From positions 62,001 to 126,000 of the forward strand of contig LADR01000012.1 of NCBI GenBank assembly GCA_000961655.1: a stretch of DNA of 64,000 bases, in the 5' to 3' direction. A model generated the notes under the pieces. It was not told the origin of the DNA and searched no databases. It saw nothing but the letters and a program-made list of their open reading frames with translations. The stretch is from Desulfatitalea sp. BRH_c12 (lineage in GTDB: Bacteria; Desulfobacterota; Desulfobacteria; Desulfobacterales; Desulfosarcinaceae). This document shows, piece by piece, positions 56,053-64,000 of this stretch. Both the position numbers and the translations under genes were made by a program. The first letter of the stretch is position 1. Every line of letters begins with the position of its first letter.

Positions 56053-57858
56053 ATGATTAAGTCGGTAAACAATTATCCGATTTCTCAGCTCTTTGATATA
56101 GAGGCAGATGTGGTCTTTGCCATTCCGCGCTATCAAAGAGAATATTCTTGGGGGAAAAACCAGTGGGAGAATCTATTCGACGATGTTGTGGAGAATAATT
56201 TGGGATATTTTCTTGGCTCCATCATCTGTATCAACCAATCGACCGATGCCTTGGCAGTACAAAAACTTGAACTGGTCGATGGCCAGCAGCGCCTGACCAC
56301 GCTATCGCTGCTCTTTGCTGCGGTCTACCGCGCTCTCAAAAGCCATGAGTCCGAACTGGACGATGAACAGCGGGTCGAACTGATCAACTTGAAGCGTAAG
56401 TTGGTCCTGAAAAAAGGTGACGAGCAGATCCGTGTGATTCCGCAAATTCAGAACAACAACCAGAATGATTACCGGGCCATTTTGGCTGAGATAGGCATTA
56501 TCGGCGAGTGTGATGCACCCGCTTATGCCGGGAATCGGAAAATATTTCGAACCTATCGATACTTTCAGGGCCGTATTAATGAGATGATTGACGATCTGGG
56601 GCATCGGATCGGAACCATTATGGAGTTTCTCGACAAGGTAAGCCACGCGTCCCTGGTCAAGATCGAGGTGGCGAGTCATGCCGATGCGTATACCTTGTTT
56701 GAATCGTTAAACAACCGTGGCATGCCGCTCACGGCCATCGATTTAATCAAAAACAAATTGCTGGCACGACTAGAAGCCATTGAACCGGGCAAGGTCGACC
56801 AATACTTTGGCCATTGGAATCGTCTCCTTGGCTATCTGGGAGATGATTACGCCATTCAGGAGCGTTTTTTCCGTCAGTACTACAACGCTTTCAAGGATGA
56901 ATTGAAAGCGGTGCACCAGGTTCCTGTTGCTACCCGCTCGAACCTGATCCAAATCTATGAAAAGTTCATCAACCATGATGCTAAGGATTGCTTGCAGAAA
57001 ATTAGCGCCGCTGGTCGACTGTACTCGCTGATACTCTCGCGCAACCAGGACGATGCCCTAAATGGGATCGAAAAACCACTCAAGGATTTAGAACGAATCC
57101 AAGGAGCGCCATCATACCTACTGTTGCTTTACCTTCTGGTACGTAAGGACGAGTTGCAACTGGATAACGACCATCTCACGGCAATTGTCTCTCTGCTGGT
57201 TTGCTTCTTCGTTCGCCGTAATCTCACAGACACACCGCCTACCCGGGATCTGACCCGGCTGTTCATGACGATCATCGACAAGCTGAATGGCCTGGCCGGC
57301 TCTGCAATCCCACAGACCATCCGAAATCAAATTATAGCAATCTCTGCCTCCGATGATGTGTTCCAGCGCAAGTTGGAAGGGCCAATTTACGAAGAAAACT
57401 CCGGTGTCACACGATTCATTCTGTGCGCCTTGGCTGAACAAGCCATGACCAAGGAGACCAGGCTCGATCTCTGGCGCTTCGAGCACAAACAGTTCGTTTG
57501 GACGATTGAGCACATTTTCCCTCAGGGTGAAAACATTCCTCCGTCCTGGGTTGCCATGGTCGCCACTGGAGACCAGCAAAAAGCCAAGGAAGCTCAGCAG
57601 ACCCATGTCCACAAATTGGGGAATCTGACCATCTCCGGATTCAACAGCGCGTTAGGTAACAAGAGCTTTGTCGAAAAGCGGGACCGAACCGACCGGCAGG
57701 GCCGTGCGGTGGGTTATAAAAACGGCCTTAAGCTCAACGAGGATCTTGCAGCTGTGCAAACTTGGAGCTTAGCCCAAATCGATGCCAGAACCAATAAGCT
57801 AATCGAACAAGTGAAAGTTCTGTTCAAACTCCAGGAGGTATCGCATGAGAGAGCTTGA
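56053..57858 (+). CDS. DUF262-DUF1524 fused type IV restriction enzyme (GmrSD/BrxU-like)
   Basis: Protein of 601 residues; GAGGAG lies 9 bases before the ATG. The N-terminal DUF262 domain has IPRYQREYSW (24-33) and DGQQRLTTL (76-84), the ParB-like NTP-binding/hydrolysis signature. The C-terminal DUF1524 domain has the HNH-type nuclease motif IEHIFPQ (~487-493) and HKLGNLTISGFNSALGNKSF (~519-540). Fused GmrSD enzymes cut DNA with modified (e.g. glucosylated hydroxymethyl) cytosines. BrxU, a fused GmrSD enzyme, sits between pglX and pglZ in the Escherichia fergusonii pEFER BREX locus, the same slot as here, so an analogous role against phages with modified DNA is likely. Confidence 0.88.
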   Translation: MIKSVNNYPISQLFDIEADVVFAIPRYQREYSWGKNQWENLFDDVVENNLGYFLGSIICINQSTDALAVQKLELVDGQQRLTTLSLLFAAVYRALKSHESELDDEQRVELINLKRKLVLKKGDEQIRVIPQIQNNNQNDYRAILAEIGIIGECDAPAYAGNRKIFRTYRYFQGRINEMIDDLGHRIGTIMEFLDKVSHASLVKIEVASHADAYTLFESLNNRGMPLTAIDLIKNKLLARLEAIEPGKVDQYFGHWNRLLGYLGDDYAIQERFFRQYYNAFKDELKAVHQVPVATRSNLIQIYEKFINHDAKDCLQKISAAGRLYSLILSRNQDDALNGIEKPLKDLERIQGAPSYLLLLYLLVRKDELQLDNDHLTAIVSLLVCFFVRRNLTDTPPTRDLTRLFMTIIDKLNGLAGSAIPQTIRNQIIAISASDDVFQRKLEGPIYEENSGVTRFILCALAEQAMTKETRLDLWRFEHKQFVWTIEHIFPQGENIPPSWVAMVATGDQQKAKEAQQTHVHKLGNLTISGFNSALGNKSFVEKRDRTDRQGRAVGYKNGLKLNEDLAAVQTWSLAQIDARTNKLIEQVKVLFKLQEVSHERA

Positions 57859-57876
57859 TCATCTGGAGGCACCACA

Positions 57877-58857
57877 ATGAGCAAGAGGATTCGACGTGTC
57901 GGTTCCATCAAGAGCGAGCTTCTTAAAAAATCGCGGGAGGCGACCCTTGCCGCCGTCCAGATTTTCAACAACCCAAACATTAGCTTTAAGTCGGAATCCT
58001 ATGTGGTTCTAATGATCATCGCCTGGACTTATCTTCTTCATGCATATTTTCGCGATCAAAAAATTGAATATCGCTATTGCCAGCTGAACGGCAAACGGCG
58101 TGAATTCGATAGAACAAAACATGGGGCCTGCAAGTATTGGGAACTCGAGCGTTGCCTTAATGATCCCAAATCCCCAATTGACAAAGATACGGCCAATAAT
58201 CTTCGCTTCCTCATTGGGTTACGTCATGAGATCGAGCATCAAATGACGACTCGGATAGACGATATTCTGAGCGCCCGTTTCCAAGCGTGCTGCCTGAACT
58301 TTAACGCGTACATCAAGAAATTGTTTGGAGTAGGCAAAGGAATTGAAAAGCACCTTTCATTCAGCCTTCAGTTTTCGACAATTTCGACAGAGCAAAAAGA
58401 ACTTCTGGAAGAGCATCGCGATCTTCCAAAGAATATCCAAGGCTATATCAAGGATTTTGACGCTAAATTATCCGACGATGAGTTTTCCCATCCGCATTAT
58501 GCCTACCGGATTCTGTTTGTTGCCAAAACTGCCAACCGAAAAGGGCAGGCGGATCGTGTGATCGAATTTGTAAAGAGCGATTCACCTCTGGCGGAAGCTG
58601 TAAATAGAGAGTACGCCGTAATAAAAGAAACTGAAAAGAAGAAATATTTGCCAATGCAGGTCGTAGATTTGATGAAAGCAGAAGGCTATCCCACCTTTTC
58701 AATCCATAACCATACCCAGCTCTGGCAATCGATGGACGCAAAGAATCCTGTTAATGGTTTCGGTACCATGGTGGCTGGAAAAGTTTGGCATTGGTATGAA
58801 CGATGGATCGATTTGGTGCGAAAGCATTGCCAGGAAAATAAAGAACGATATTCATGA
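57877..58857 (+). CDS. DUF3644-family protein with R-x4-H motif
   Basis: Protein of 326 residues; GGAGG precedes the ATG by 8 bases. It matches DUF3644 in layout: an N-terminal LLKKSREATLAAVQIFNNP, then FKSESYVVLMIIAWTYLLHA, then a helical hairpin with LIGLRHEIEHQM. The RHEIEH stretch is an R-x4-H motif of the kind used by HEPN ribonucleases, and the surrounding helices fit that fold. The C-terminal ~100 residues (YLPMQVVDLMKAEGYPTFSIHNHTQLW) form a separate domain I cannot name. It lies 18 bases after the GmrSD-like gene and 24 bases before pglZ, inside the BREX operon. Confidence 0.75.
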   Translation: MSKRIRRVGSIKSELLKKSREATLAAVQIFNNPNISFKSESYVVLMIIAWTYLLHAYFRDQKIEYRYCQLNGKRREFDRTKHGACKYWELERCLNDPKSPIDKDTANNLRFLIGLRHEIEHQMTTRIDDILSARFQACCLNFNAYIKKLFGVGKGIEKHLSFSLQFSTISTEQKELLEEHRDLPKNIQGYIKDFDAKLSDDEFSHPHYAYRILFVAKTANRKGQADRVIEFVKSDSPLAEAVNREYAVIKETEKKKYLPMQVVDLMKAEGYPTFSIHNHTQLWQSMDAKNPVNGFGTMVAGKVWHWYERWIDLVRKHCQENKERYS

Positions 58858-58881
58858 AAAATCAATAAGAGGATTCGACAT

Positions 58882-61215
58882 ATGAGGGTGATGGAACACC
58901 TCGTTAAGGCCGTTCGCGATGCCGCCGTCTTCAATCCGGAAGTTCAGGTAGCCCCGGCATGCATCCTGTGGCCGGACCGTGACCGTCAATGGGAGGCCGC
59001 CATTCCAGTCCTTCAGGCAGAGTTGCCTGAATTGTTGATACTGGGTAACTATGCTCCCGATAAGCGCACGGGACCAGCTATTTGGCTTCGTTGTGTCATC
59101 GCGGGGGGTGTGCAAGACGTGTCACTGCCGAGAGACCGCACTCCTATATTCTGCTTGCCCGGTGTCAGTCGCCAGGATCTGCGGGCCATCGAAAGCTGTC
59201 CGGACAATCTGAAACCGCTGGCCGAACTGCAGTACCGGGGTGTGATCTGGTCGCAGATCAATGCCAAAGATTGGACCATTCTGGCTTATCTCAAGTCAGA
59301 TCAGGGTGGGCTGGGTTTGGATGTAGCCCAGGATAATGCCGCCAAGAATGCGATGCAGTTGGCACTATACCGATTGCTTGATGAGGAGGTGGCGCTTCTC
59401 AAGGGAAAACGTCTGGACAAAGACTATTTCAACACCCTGCTGACCGGCGGCGACCCCATAAGAGATCTGTTGCAATGGCTCAACCAGGGGGATGCCTTCC
59501 GGGATAGCAGGGGCGAGAATGAATGGAAAGCCTTCGTCGAGGTATGCAAGTCACAACTTGCGTTTAACCCGCAGAAAGAGGGCGTGCTTGCGGGGGCAGC
59601 CAAATTGGCTAACCATGAGGGCCCCTGGCGCGCGGTATGGGAACGCTTTTGCGAGGCACCCAAGCGTTATCCGAATGTCCCTGTCCAAATTCGTAAGTGT
59701 TCGCCGCCTATCGACAATATTCTTTGGCATATGGGTGATGGCCCTTTCGATGGCTGGCCGCAATGGAACGAGGGGCGTGAAAAACAGCTTTGTGCAGACC
59801 TTCAAGGTCTCTCGAATGTCCCCGCCCACGAGGCCAGAAAAAAGCTGTTGGAATTGGAAAAACAGCATGCCCATAGGCGTAAACTGGTTTGGGTTGAGCT
59901 ATGTGAAGCACCTCTGGCGTGCGCATTAGAGCACCTGTCCGTATTGGCTGAAGTCACCCAAACAAATCTCTCCGCAGGCACGTGTGATGATCTTGCCGCC
60001 GGGTATTGCAGTTTTGGATGGAAAGCTGACGATGCCGTTATGAAGGCTTTGGCGTATGTTGAAAGCAATGCTGATTTTGAAGCGATTTCAGCTGCCATAC
60101 GGTCGGTTTATCTGACATGGGCAGAAGAGTCATCGCGTCATCTACAAAAAATTGTCAACGGTGCTTCATACCCAGGAGGGACCAGCTTTTTCGCGAAGAC
60201 GATATCCGTGAGTTCCGGCGAATGCATCTTATTCGTTGATGGTCTTCGATTTGATATGGGTAAACGAACCTCTGAAATGCTGGAGTTCTTAGGGTTAGAT
60301 GTTGTAGAGGAAGCCCTGTGGTGTCCGCTCCCATCCGTGACCGGGACTGGCAAACCTGCCGTGGCGCCCATTGGCGGTTCAAGCCGTATTGCTGAAGAAC
60401 CGCAAGGTTACAATTTTGAACTGTTCAGCGCTTATCAGCTGCATAAAGCTATCGAAGAAAATGGATTCCAAATCCTCGCAAAGCATGAGAACGGCGATCC
60501 ACAGGGTAAGGGGTGGTGTGAGTTTGGCGACATCGATCATGAAGGCCATGATCGGGGCTGGAAACTGGCCAAACAAATTGACCATTTGCTCGCGGAGGTT
60601 CGGGACCGCGTAGCTGCTCTACTCTCTGCCGGCTGGAAATGCGTTTGGGTCGTAACCGATCACGGATGGTTACTGCTTCCCTTAGGGCTTCCGGATATCC
60701 AACTACCCAGTCCCCTTGCCGATACCAAGTGGGGACGCTGTGCTTCTTTGAAGCCTGGTGCTTCAACCGATGAACGTCTATATCCTTGGTTCTGGAATCC
60801 GGACCAGCATTTTGCGCTGGCAGACGGTATAAGCTGCTTTAAAAAGGGCGAAGAATACGCGCATGGCGGCTTAAGCCTGCAGGAATGTCTGACGCTTCAA
60901 TTGAAAGTTTCAAAAAGGACATCTGGAGGCAGCGCTTTACACGTTGAATTCACTGATGTGGTCTGGAAGGGATTACGTTGCACGGTCGCCGTGGATGGCG
61001 AATTCTCGGGTTTAAGACTTGATATTCGCACGCAACCAGGTAATTCTTCGTCGAGTGTGGCTGTTGGTATCAAAGCTTTTAAAGATAATGGAACGGTTTC
61101 AGTTGTAGTCGAGGATGAAGATATGGAGGGGCGAAATGCTACATTGGTTATACTTGACGCCGCCGGCGCATTAATGGCTCAGATTAATACGATCATAGGT
61201 GGGGAAAAACCATGA
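58882..61215 (+). CDS. pglZ: BREX-1 alkaline-phosphatase-like protein PglZ (type B)
   Basis: Protein of 777 residues; AGAGGA precedes the ATG by 8 bases. The N-terminus (VQVAPACILWPDRDRQWEA, LPELLILGNYAPDKRTGPAIWLR) is typical of the B-type PglZ of type 1 BREX. The alkaline-phosphatase-fold core has ILFVDGLRFDMGKR (~449-460), the metal-site Asp region, and VWVVTDHGWLLLP (~585-597). PglZ is required for defence and for methylation; metal-dependent phosphodiesterase activity has been reported for family members. The stop codon overlaps the brxL ATG (ATGA). Confidence 0.94.
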   Translation: MRVMEHLVKAVRDAAVFNPEVQVAPACILWPDRDRQWEAAIPVLQAELPELLILGNYAPDKRTGPAIWLRCVIAGGVQDVSLPRDRTPIFCLPGVSRQDLRAIESCPDNLKPLAELQYRGVIWSQINAKDWTILAYLKSDQGGLGLDVAQDNAAKNAMQLALYRLLDEEVALLKGKRLDKDYFNTLLTGGDPIRDLLQWLNQGDAFRDSRGENEWKAFVEVCKSQLAFNPQKEGVLAGAAKLANHEGPWRAVWERFCEAPKRYPNVPVQIRKCSPPIDNILWHMGDGPFDGWPQWNEGREKQLCADLQGLSNVPAHEARKKLLELEKQHAHRRKLVWVELCEAPLACALEHLSVLAEVTQTNLSAGTCDDLAAGYCSFGWKADDAVMKALAYVESNADFEAISAAIRSVYLTWAEESSRHLQKIVNGASYPGGTSFFAKTISVSSGECILFVDGLRFDMGKRTSEMLEFLGLDVVEEALWCPLPSVTGTGKPAVAPIGGSSRIAEEPQGYNFELFSAYQLHKAIEENGFQILAKHENGDPQGKGWCEFGDIDHEGHDRGWKLAKQIDHLLAEVRDRVAALLSAGWKCVWVVTDHGWLLLPLGLPDIQLPSPLADTKWGRCASLKPGASTDERLYPWFWNPDQHFALADGISCFKKGEEYAHGGLSLQECLTLQLKVSKRTSGGSALHVEFTDVVWKGLRCTVAVDGEFSGLRLDIRTQPGNSSSSVAVGIKAFKDNGTVSVVVEDEDMEGRNATLVILDAAGALMAQINTIIGGEKP

Positions 61216-63257
61216 TTGACTTGGATCATATTGATGTGCAAGCAGCCGCTTCGCTTGATGGGTTTCTGGTCCGCAAGGATCTGGTCCGGACGTTCAGCCG
61301 CCAATTCCCGGTGCCAACCTACGTTGTTGAGTTTTTACTCGGCCGTTATTGCGCCAGCATCGACCAGGAGGAGATCGAAGAAGGACTGGAGATCGTTCAG
61401 CGCCAACTCAAATCGAAAACGGTCAAAGCAGGTGAGGAGGAGTTGTTTAAGGCAAGGGCCAGGGAGAATGGTGAAGTTAAAATCATTGACCTGATTACCG
61501 CCCGGCTGGATGCCAAAACGGATTCTTATGTGGCAACCCTGCCCAGCTTGCGCCTGAACGATGTCCGCATCAGTCCGGAACTGGTCAATAGCAATGAGCG
61601 GATGCTGACAGGCGGATTTTACGCTGAGATCAGTCTCGGTTACGATGCCGCCATTGCCCAAGAAAGCAAAGGACGCCCCTTTGGCGTTGATTCACTCCGG
61701 GGAATCCAGCTTTCCAAGCGCGATGTGTTGGATACGATGGCTGAAGCCCGCAAGCAGTTCTCGACCGATGAGTGGAAAGACCTCCTTTTTCGTTCCATTG
61801 GCATTGAACCCAGTGGCTTATCTCCGCGGCAAAAGAGTGCCTTCATGCTGCGTATGGTTCCATTTGTCGAACGCAATTATAACCTTGTGGAACTTGGTCC
61901 ACGCGGAACCGGCAAAAGTCATCTTTTCCAGCAGGTGTCGCCCTACGCGCATTTAATTTCTGGTGGAAAGGCAACGGTCGCCCGCATGTTCGTTAACAAC
62001 GCAAACGGGCAACGCGGTTTAGTTTGTCAATATGATGTGGTCTGTTTTGATGAAGTATCTGGCATATCCTTCGATCAAAAAGACGGCGTGAACATCATGA
62101 AGGGCTACATGGAATCCGGCGAGTTCAGCCGAGGGAAAGAAAGCATTCGTGCAGACGGGAGCATTGTGCTGGTGGGCAACTTTGAGGTCGATGTTGAACA
62201 TCAGCAGAGGATCGGCCACCTGTTCGGTCCCATGCCACCGGAAATGAAAGACGATACGGCCTTCATGGATCGCATCCATGGTTTTTTGCCCGGATGGGAT
62301 GTGCCAAAGATCAGCAAGGAATTTCTGACCAACCATTTTGGCCTGGTTAGCGATTTCCTATCCGAATGCTGGAGCCAACTCCGAAATCAGAGTCGAATAA
62401 GCGTATTGCAAAATCGGGTCTTTTTTGGCGGAGCATTATCTGGGCGCGATACAAATGCGGTCAACAAAACCGTCAGCGGACTTCTCAAACTACTTTATCC
62501 TGGCAATGGTGAGGTGCCAGACGAAGATCTGGAATGGGCCGTTAGAATCGCCATGGAATCAAGACGGCGGGTAAAAGAACAGCAGAAGCGGATCGGGGCC
62601 GCTGAATTCCGCAATACGCATTTCAGCTACGTCATGGGCGCCGATGGGGTCGAAAAATTTGTCTCCACGCCTGAAATGCGAAGCGAGAACAGTATCGGTG
62701 GGGATCCCTTGGAGCCAGGACAAGTTTGGAGTATTAGTCCGGGGGGTGCTGAAGATCACCCAGGGCTTTATCGCATTGAAATCAATGAAGGGCCGGGATC
62801 AGGTGTCAAGATTCTCAATAAACCCGTACCCCCGGCCTTTAAAGAAAGCATGGCATATGCAGAACAAAATTTGTATTCCCGGTCAATGCAGTTAGTAGGC
62901 GATAAAGATCCTCGCCATCATGAATTTACGGCTCAGCTCCGTGCCTTTGATGCCTCAAAAGCGGGTGCCAAACTAGGTGTGGCTGTTTTAATTGCCCTTT
63001 GCACAGCGCTTTTGAAAAAAAGCGTGCGCGGAGGTCTCATCATTGTTGGCGAAATCAATCTTGGTGGCTCTATAGAACCTATTCACAATCCTGTAGTTCT
63101 CGCAGAGATAGCTGTAGAAAAAGGTGCCTCGGCGCTGCTTATGCCTGTTGCCTGCAGGCGCCAGCTGTTTGACCTTTCAGATGATATGGCAACAAAAATC
63201 GATATACAATTTTATTCTGACGCCAGGGATGCATTGTTAAAGGCGATTGTGGATTAG
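61212..63257 (+). CDS. brxL: BREX Lon-like/MCM-like AAA+ protein BrxL
   Basis: Protein of 681 residues, last gene of the operon. A helical N-terminal domain is followed by an AAA+ core with Walker A LGPRGTGKSHLFQ (~228-240), Walker B VVCFDEVSGISF and a sensor-like SIVLVGNFEVDV. The C-terminal ~110 residues resemble the Lon protease domain (KLGVAVLIALCTALLKKS, GLIIVGEINLGGSIEPIHNP), but the catalytic Ser and Lys positions do not hold Ser and Lys. BrxL forms MCM-like rings on DNA and is required for phage exclusion but not for host methylation in tested type 1 systems. Confidence 0.94.
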   Translation: MIDLDHIDVQAAASLDGFLVRKDLVRTFSRQFPVPTYVVEFLLGRYCASIDQEEIEEGLEIVQRQLKSKTVKAGEEELFKARARENGEVKIIDLITARLDAKTDSYVATLPSLRLNDVRISPELVNSNERMLTGGFYAEISLGYDAAIAQESKGRPFGVDSLRGIQLSKRDVLDTMAEARKQFSTDEWKDLLFRSIGIEPSGLSPRQKSAFMLRMVPFVERNYNLVELGPRGTGKSHLFQQVSPYAHLISGGKATVARMFVNNANGQRGLVCQYDVVCFDEVSGISFDQKDGVNIMKGYMESGEFSRGKESIRADGSIVLVGNFEVDVEHQQRIGHLFGPMPPEMKDDTAFMDRIHGFLPGWDVPKISKEFLTNHFGLVSDFLSECWSQLRNQSRISVLQNRVFFGGALSGRDTNAVNKTVSGLLKLLYPGNGEVPDEDLEWAVRIAMESRRRVKEQQKRIGAAEFRNTHFSYVMGADGVEKFVSTPEMRSENSIGGDPLEPGQVWSISPGGAEDHPGLYRIEINEGPGSGVKILNKPVPPAFKESMAYAEQNLYSRSMQLVGDKDPRHHEFTAQLRAFDASKAGAKLGVAVLIALCTALLKKSVRGGLIIVGEINLGGSIEPIHNPVVLAEIAVEKGASALLMPVACRRQLFDLSDDMATKIDIQFYSDARDALLKAIVD

Positions 63258-63312
63258 CAATACAAGTGCGCGTTACTTTTTCCCTGGATGTCGTTTCACA
63301 AAGAACAATCAT
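63258..63312 (-). pseudogene. Start fragment of a truncated minus-strand gene
   Basis: On the minus strand an ATG (63312) lies a few bases after TAAGGAGAC, i.e. a good ribosome site overlapping the upstream gene's stop. The product begins MIVLCETTSREKV and then runs into sequence antisense to brxL, so only the first ~15 codons look native. It appears cut off by the right edge of the BREX island. Confidence 0.35.
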
Positions 63313-63323
63313 GGCAGGTCTCC

Positions 63324-63449
63324 TTAGCTCAAGGTTGCGCCCAGCGAGTGGATGCGGGGATAGATTAAGGGCGTCCCGGTCCTCACGGCCTTGTAACGCA
63401 CCTTGTTGTCGGCGGGGTCGGCAAAGGCGGAGATATGATCGAAAGTTGT
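63324..63449 (-). pseudogene. C-terminal fragment of an interrupted minus-strand gene
   Basis: 41 codons plus a stop read as a protein C-terminus (FDHISAFADPADNKVRYK, then TGTPLIYPRIHSLGATLS). The upstream part is replaced by the left end of the IS256-family element at about 63450. I do not recognise the family. The TAA overlaps the ribosome site of the next fragment, so the two belonged to one operon. Confidence 0.4.
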
Positions 63450-63535
63450 GTTTAAGGAGATAGGTGGTGTATCCACCGGTTGATTGTTTCCGAGGCAATT
63501 AACCGGCCCACCGAAATGGAAAGGATACACACACC

Positions 63536-64000
63536 ATGAGCAAAGATAACGTAATCGCGATTAAAAAACCAGACACCTTTGTTGACGACCCCATTTCTGA
63601 GATTTTGCGCCAAGGAGCCAGAAGCTTGATATCGCAGGCCCTGGAAATCGAATTAGAACTTTATATCAATCAATACAAAGACCTGCGGGATCAGATGGGT
63701 CTTCAAAGGATCGTTCGCAATGGGTATTTACCCGAACGTCAAATTCAAACTGGCATTGGGCCAGTTTCCGTTAAAGCGCCGCGAATAAGAGATCGACATC
63801 AGAACGCATCAAAGAAAATACATTTTAGTTCTGCCATCTTGCCGCCGTACCTGCGTAAAACCCGGAGCATGGAACAGTTGCTGCCTTGGCTGTATCTGAA
63901 AGGCGTTTCAACCGGTGATTTTAGTGATGCCTTGGCAGCACTGGTCGGCAAAGATGCACCGGGATTGTCCGCGCCAACGATCGGCAGACTCAAGACCGTT
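63536..64000 (+). mobile_element. IS256-family transposase, N-terminal part (cut by window end)
   Basis: 155 codons without a stop up to the window edge. The IS256/Mutator transposase signature region is clear: DPISEILRQGARSLISQALEIE, NGYLPERQIQTGIGPVSVKAPR, then SSAILPPYLRKTRSMEQLLPWLYLKGVSTGDF. An AAAGGA site lies 10 bases upstream of the ATG. The left end of the element should lie around 63450-63475, where GGTGGTGTATCC (63466-63477) pairs imperfectly with GGATACACACACC just before the gene. The DDE residues lie outside the window. Confidence 0.88.

Noticed and set aside
45667-63257. Alternative reading as DISARM, type I restriction or another BREX type
   Set aside because: The DUF1819, DUF1788, BrxC, PglX, PglZ and BrxL order defines type 1 BREX; no hsdR, drm or pglW genes are present.
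63258-63535. attR copy of the tRNA-Asn 3' end at the right side of the island
   Set aside because: No match to the tRNA 3' end was found between brxL and the IS256 gene.

Overview
The window reads as a high-GC chromosome segment of a strictly anaerobic, probably sulfate-reducing bacterium of the Desulfobacterota (Desulfosarcina/Desulfatitalea-like). This is inferred from gene content, not from a marker gene. The evidence is a beta-oxidation pair, a tungsten-type aldehyde:ferredoxin oxidoreductase, two tandem moeA genes (one fused to a periplasmic-binding-protein-like domain), a DUF3786 protein, an acyl-CoA synthetase/GNAT fusion and an AspRS with non-discriminating signature residues.

Positions 1 to about 45,200 are ordinary chromosome. 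From left to right they hold: the 3' end of a FadN-type dehydrogenase/hydratase and a thiolase; a lipoprotein; AOR with a small partner gene; serC and hisD, divergent from a shared promoter region; an HD-GYP response regulator and a divergent nucleotide-cyclase-like protein; a Pat-like acyl-CoA synthetase/GNAT fusion with a universal stress protein; a radical SAM protein; transketolase; a beta-helix envelope protein; a DUF3786 protein and a small winged-helix-like protein; moeA and moeA-PBP; archease and rtcB; a phosphohexomutase; an MFS transporter; trmO; a minus-strand hydantoinase, HDAC-like and epmA cluster; hisS and aspS; and a MalT/SARP-like giant regulator. The gaps are rich in dispersed palindromic repeats: GTAG/GGAG-type REP hairpins arranged as REPIN-like inverted pairs, a second REP family, and a 179-bp element with perfect 28-bp inverted termini.

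Positions of about 45,200 to 63,260, just after a tRNA-Asn gene and its terminator, form a phage-defence island. It is a complete type 1 BREX operon: an excisionase-like HTH regulator, brxA, brxB, brxC, pglX, pglZ and brxL. Three extra genes lie between pglX and pglZ: an AIPR-family protein with a PD-(D/E)XK-like motif, a fused DUF262-DUF1524 (GmrSD/BrxU-like) type IV restriction enzyme, and a DUF3644 protein with an R-x4-H motif. All three are in-line, closely spaced or overlapping, and have good ribosome binding sites. The likely sense is layered defence: BREX modification and exclusion, attack on modified phage DNA by the GmrSD-like enzyme, and one or two further nuclease or abortive modules made from the same transcript. 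No integrase or second att copy is seen. To the right lie remnants of a minus-strand operon and the start of an IS256-family element cut by the window end.
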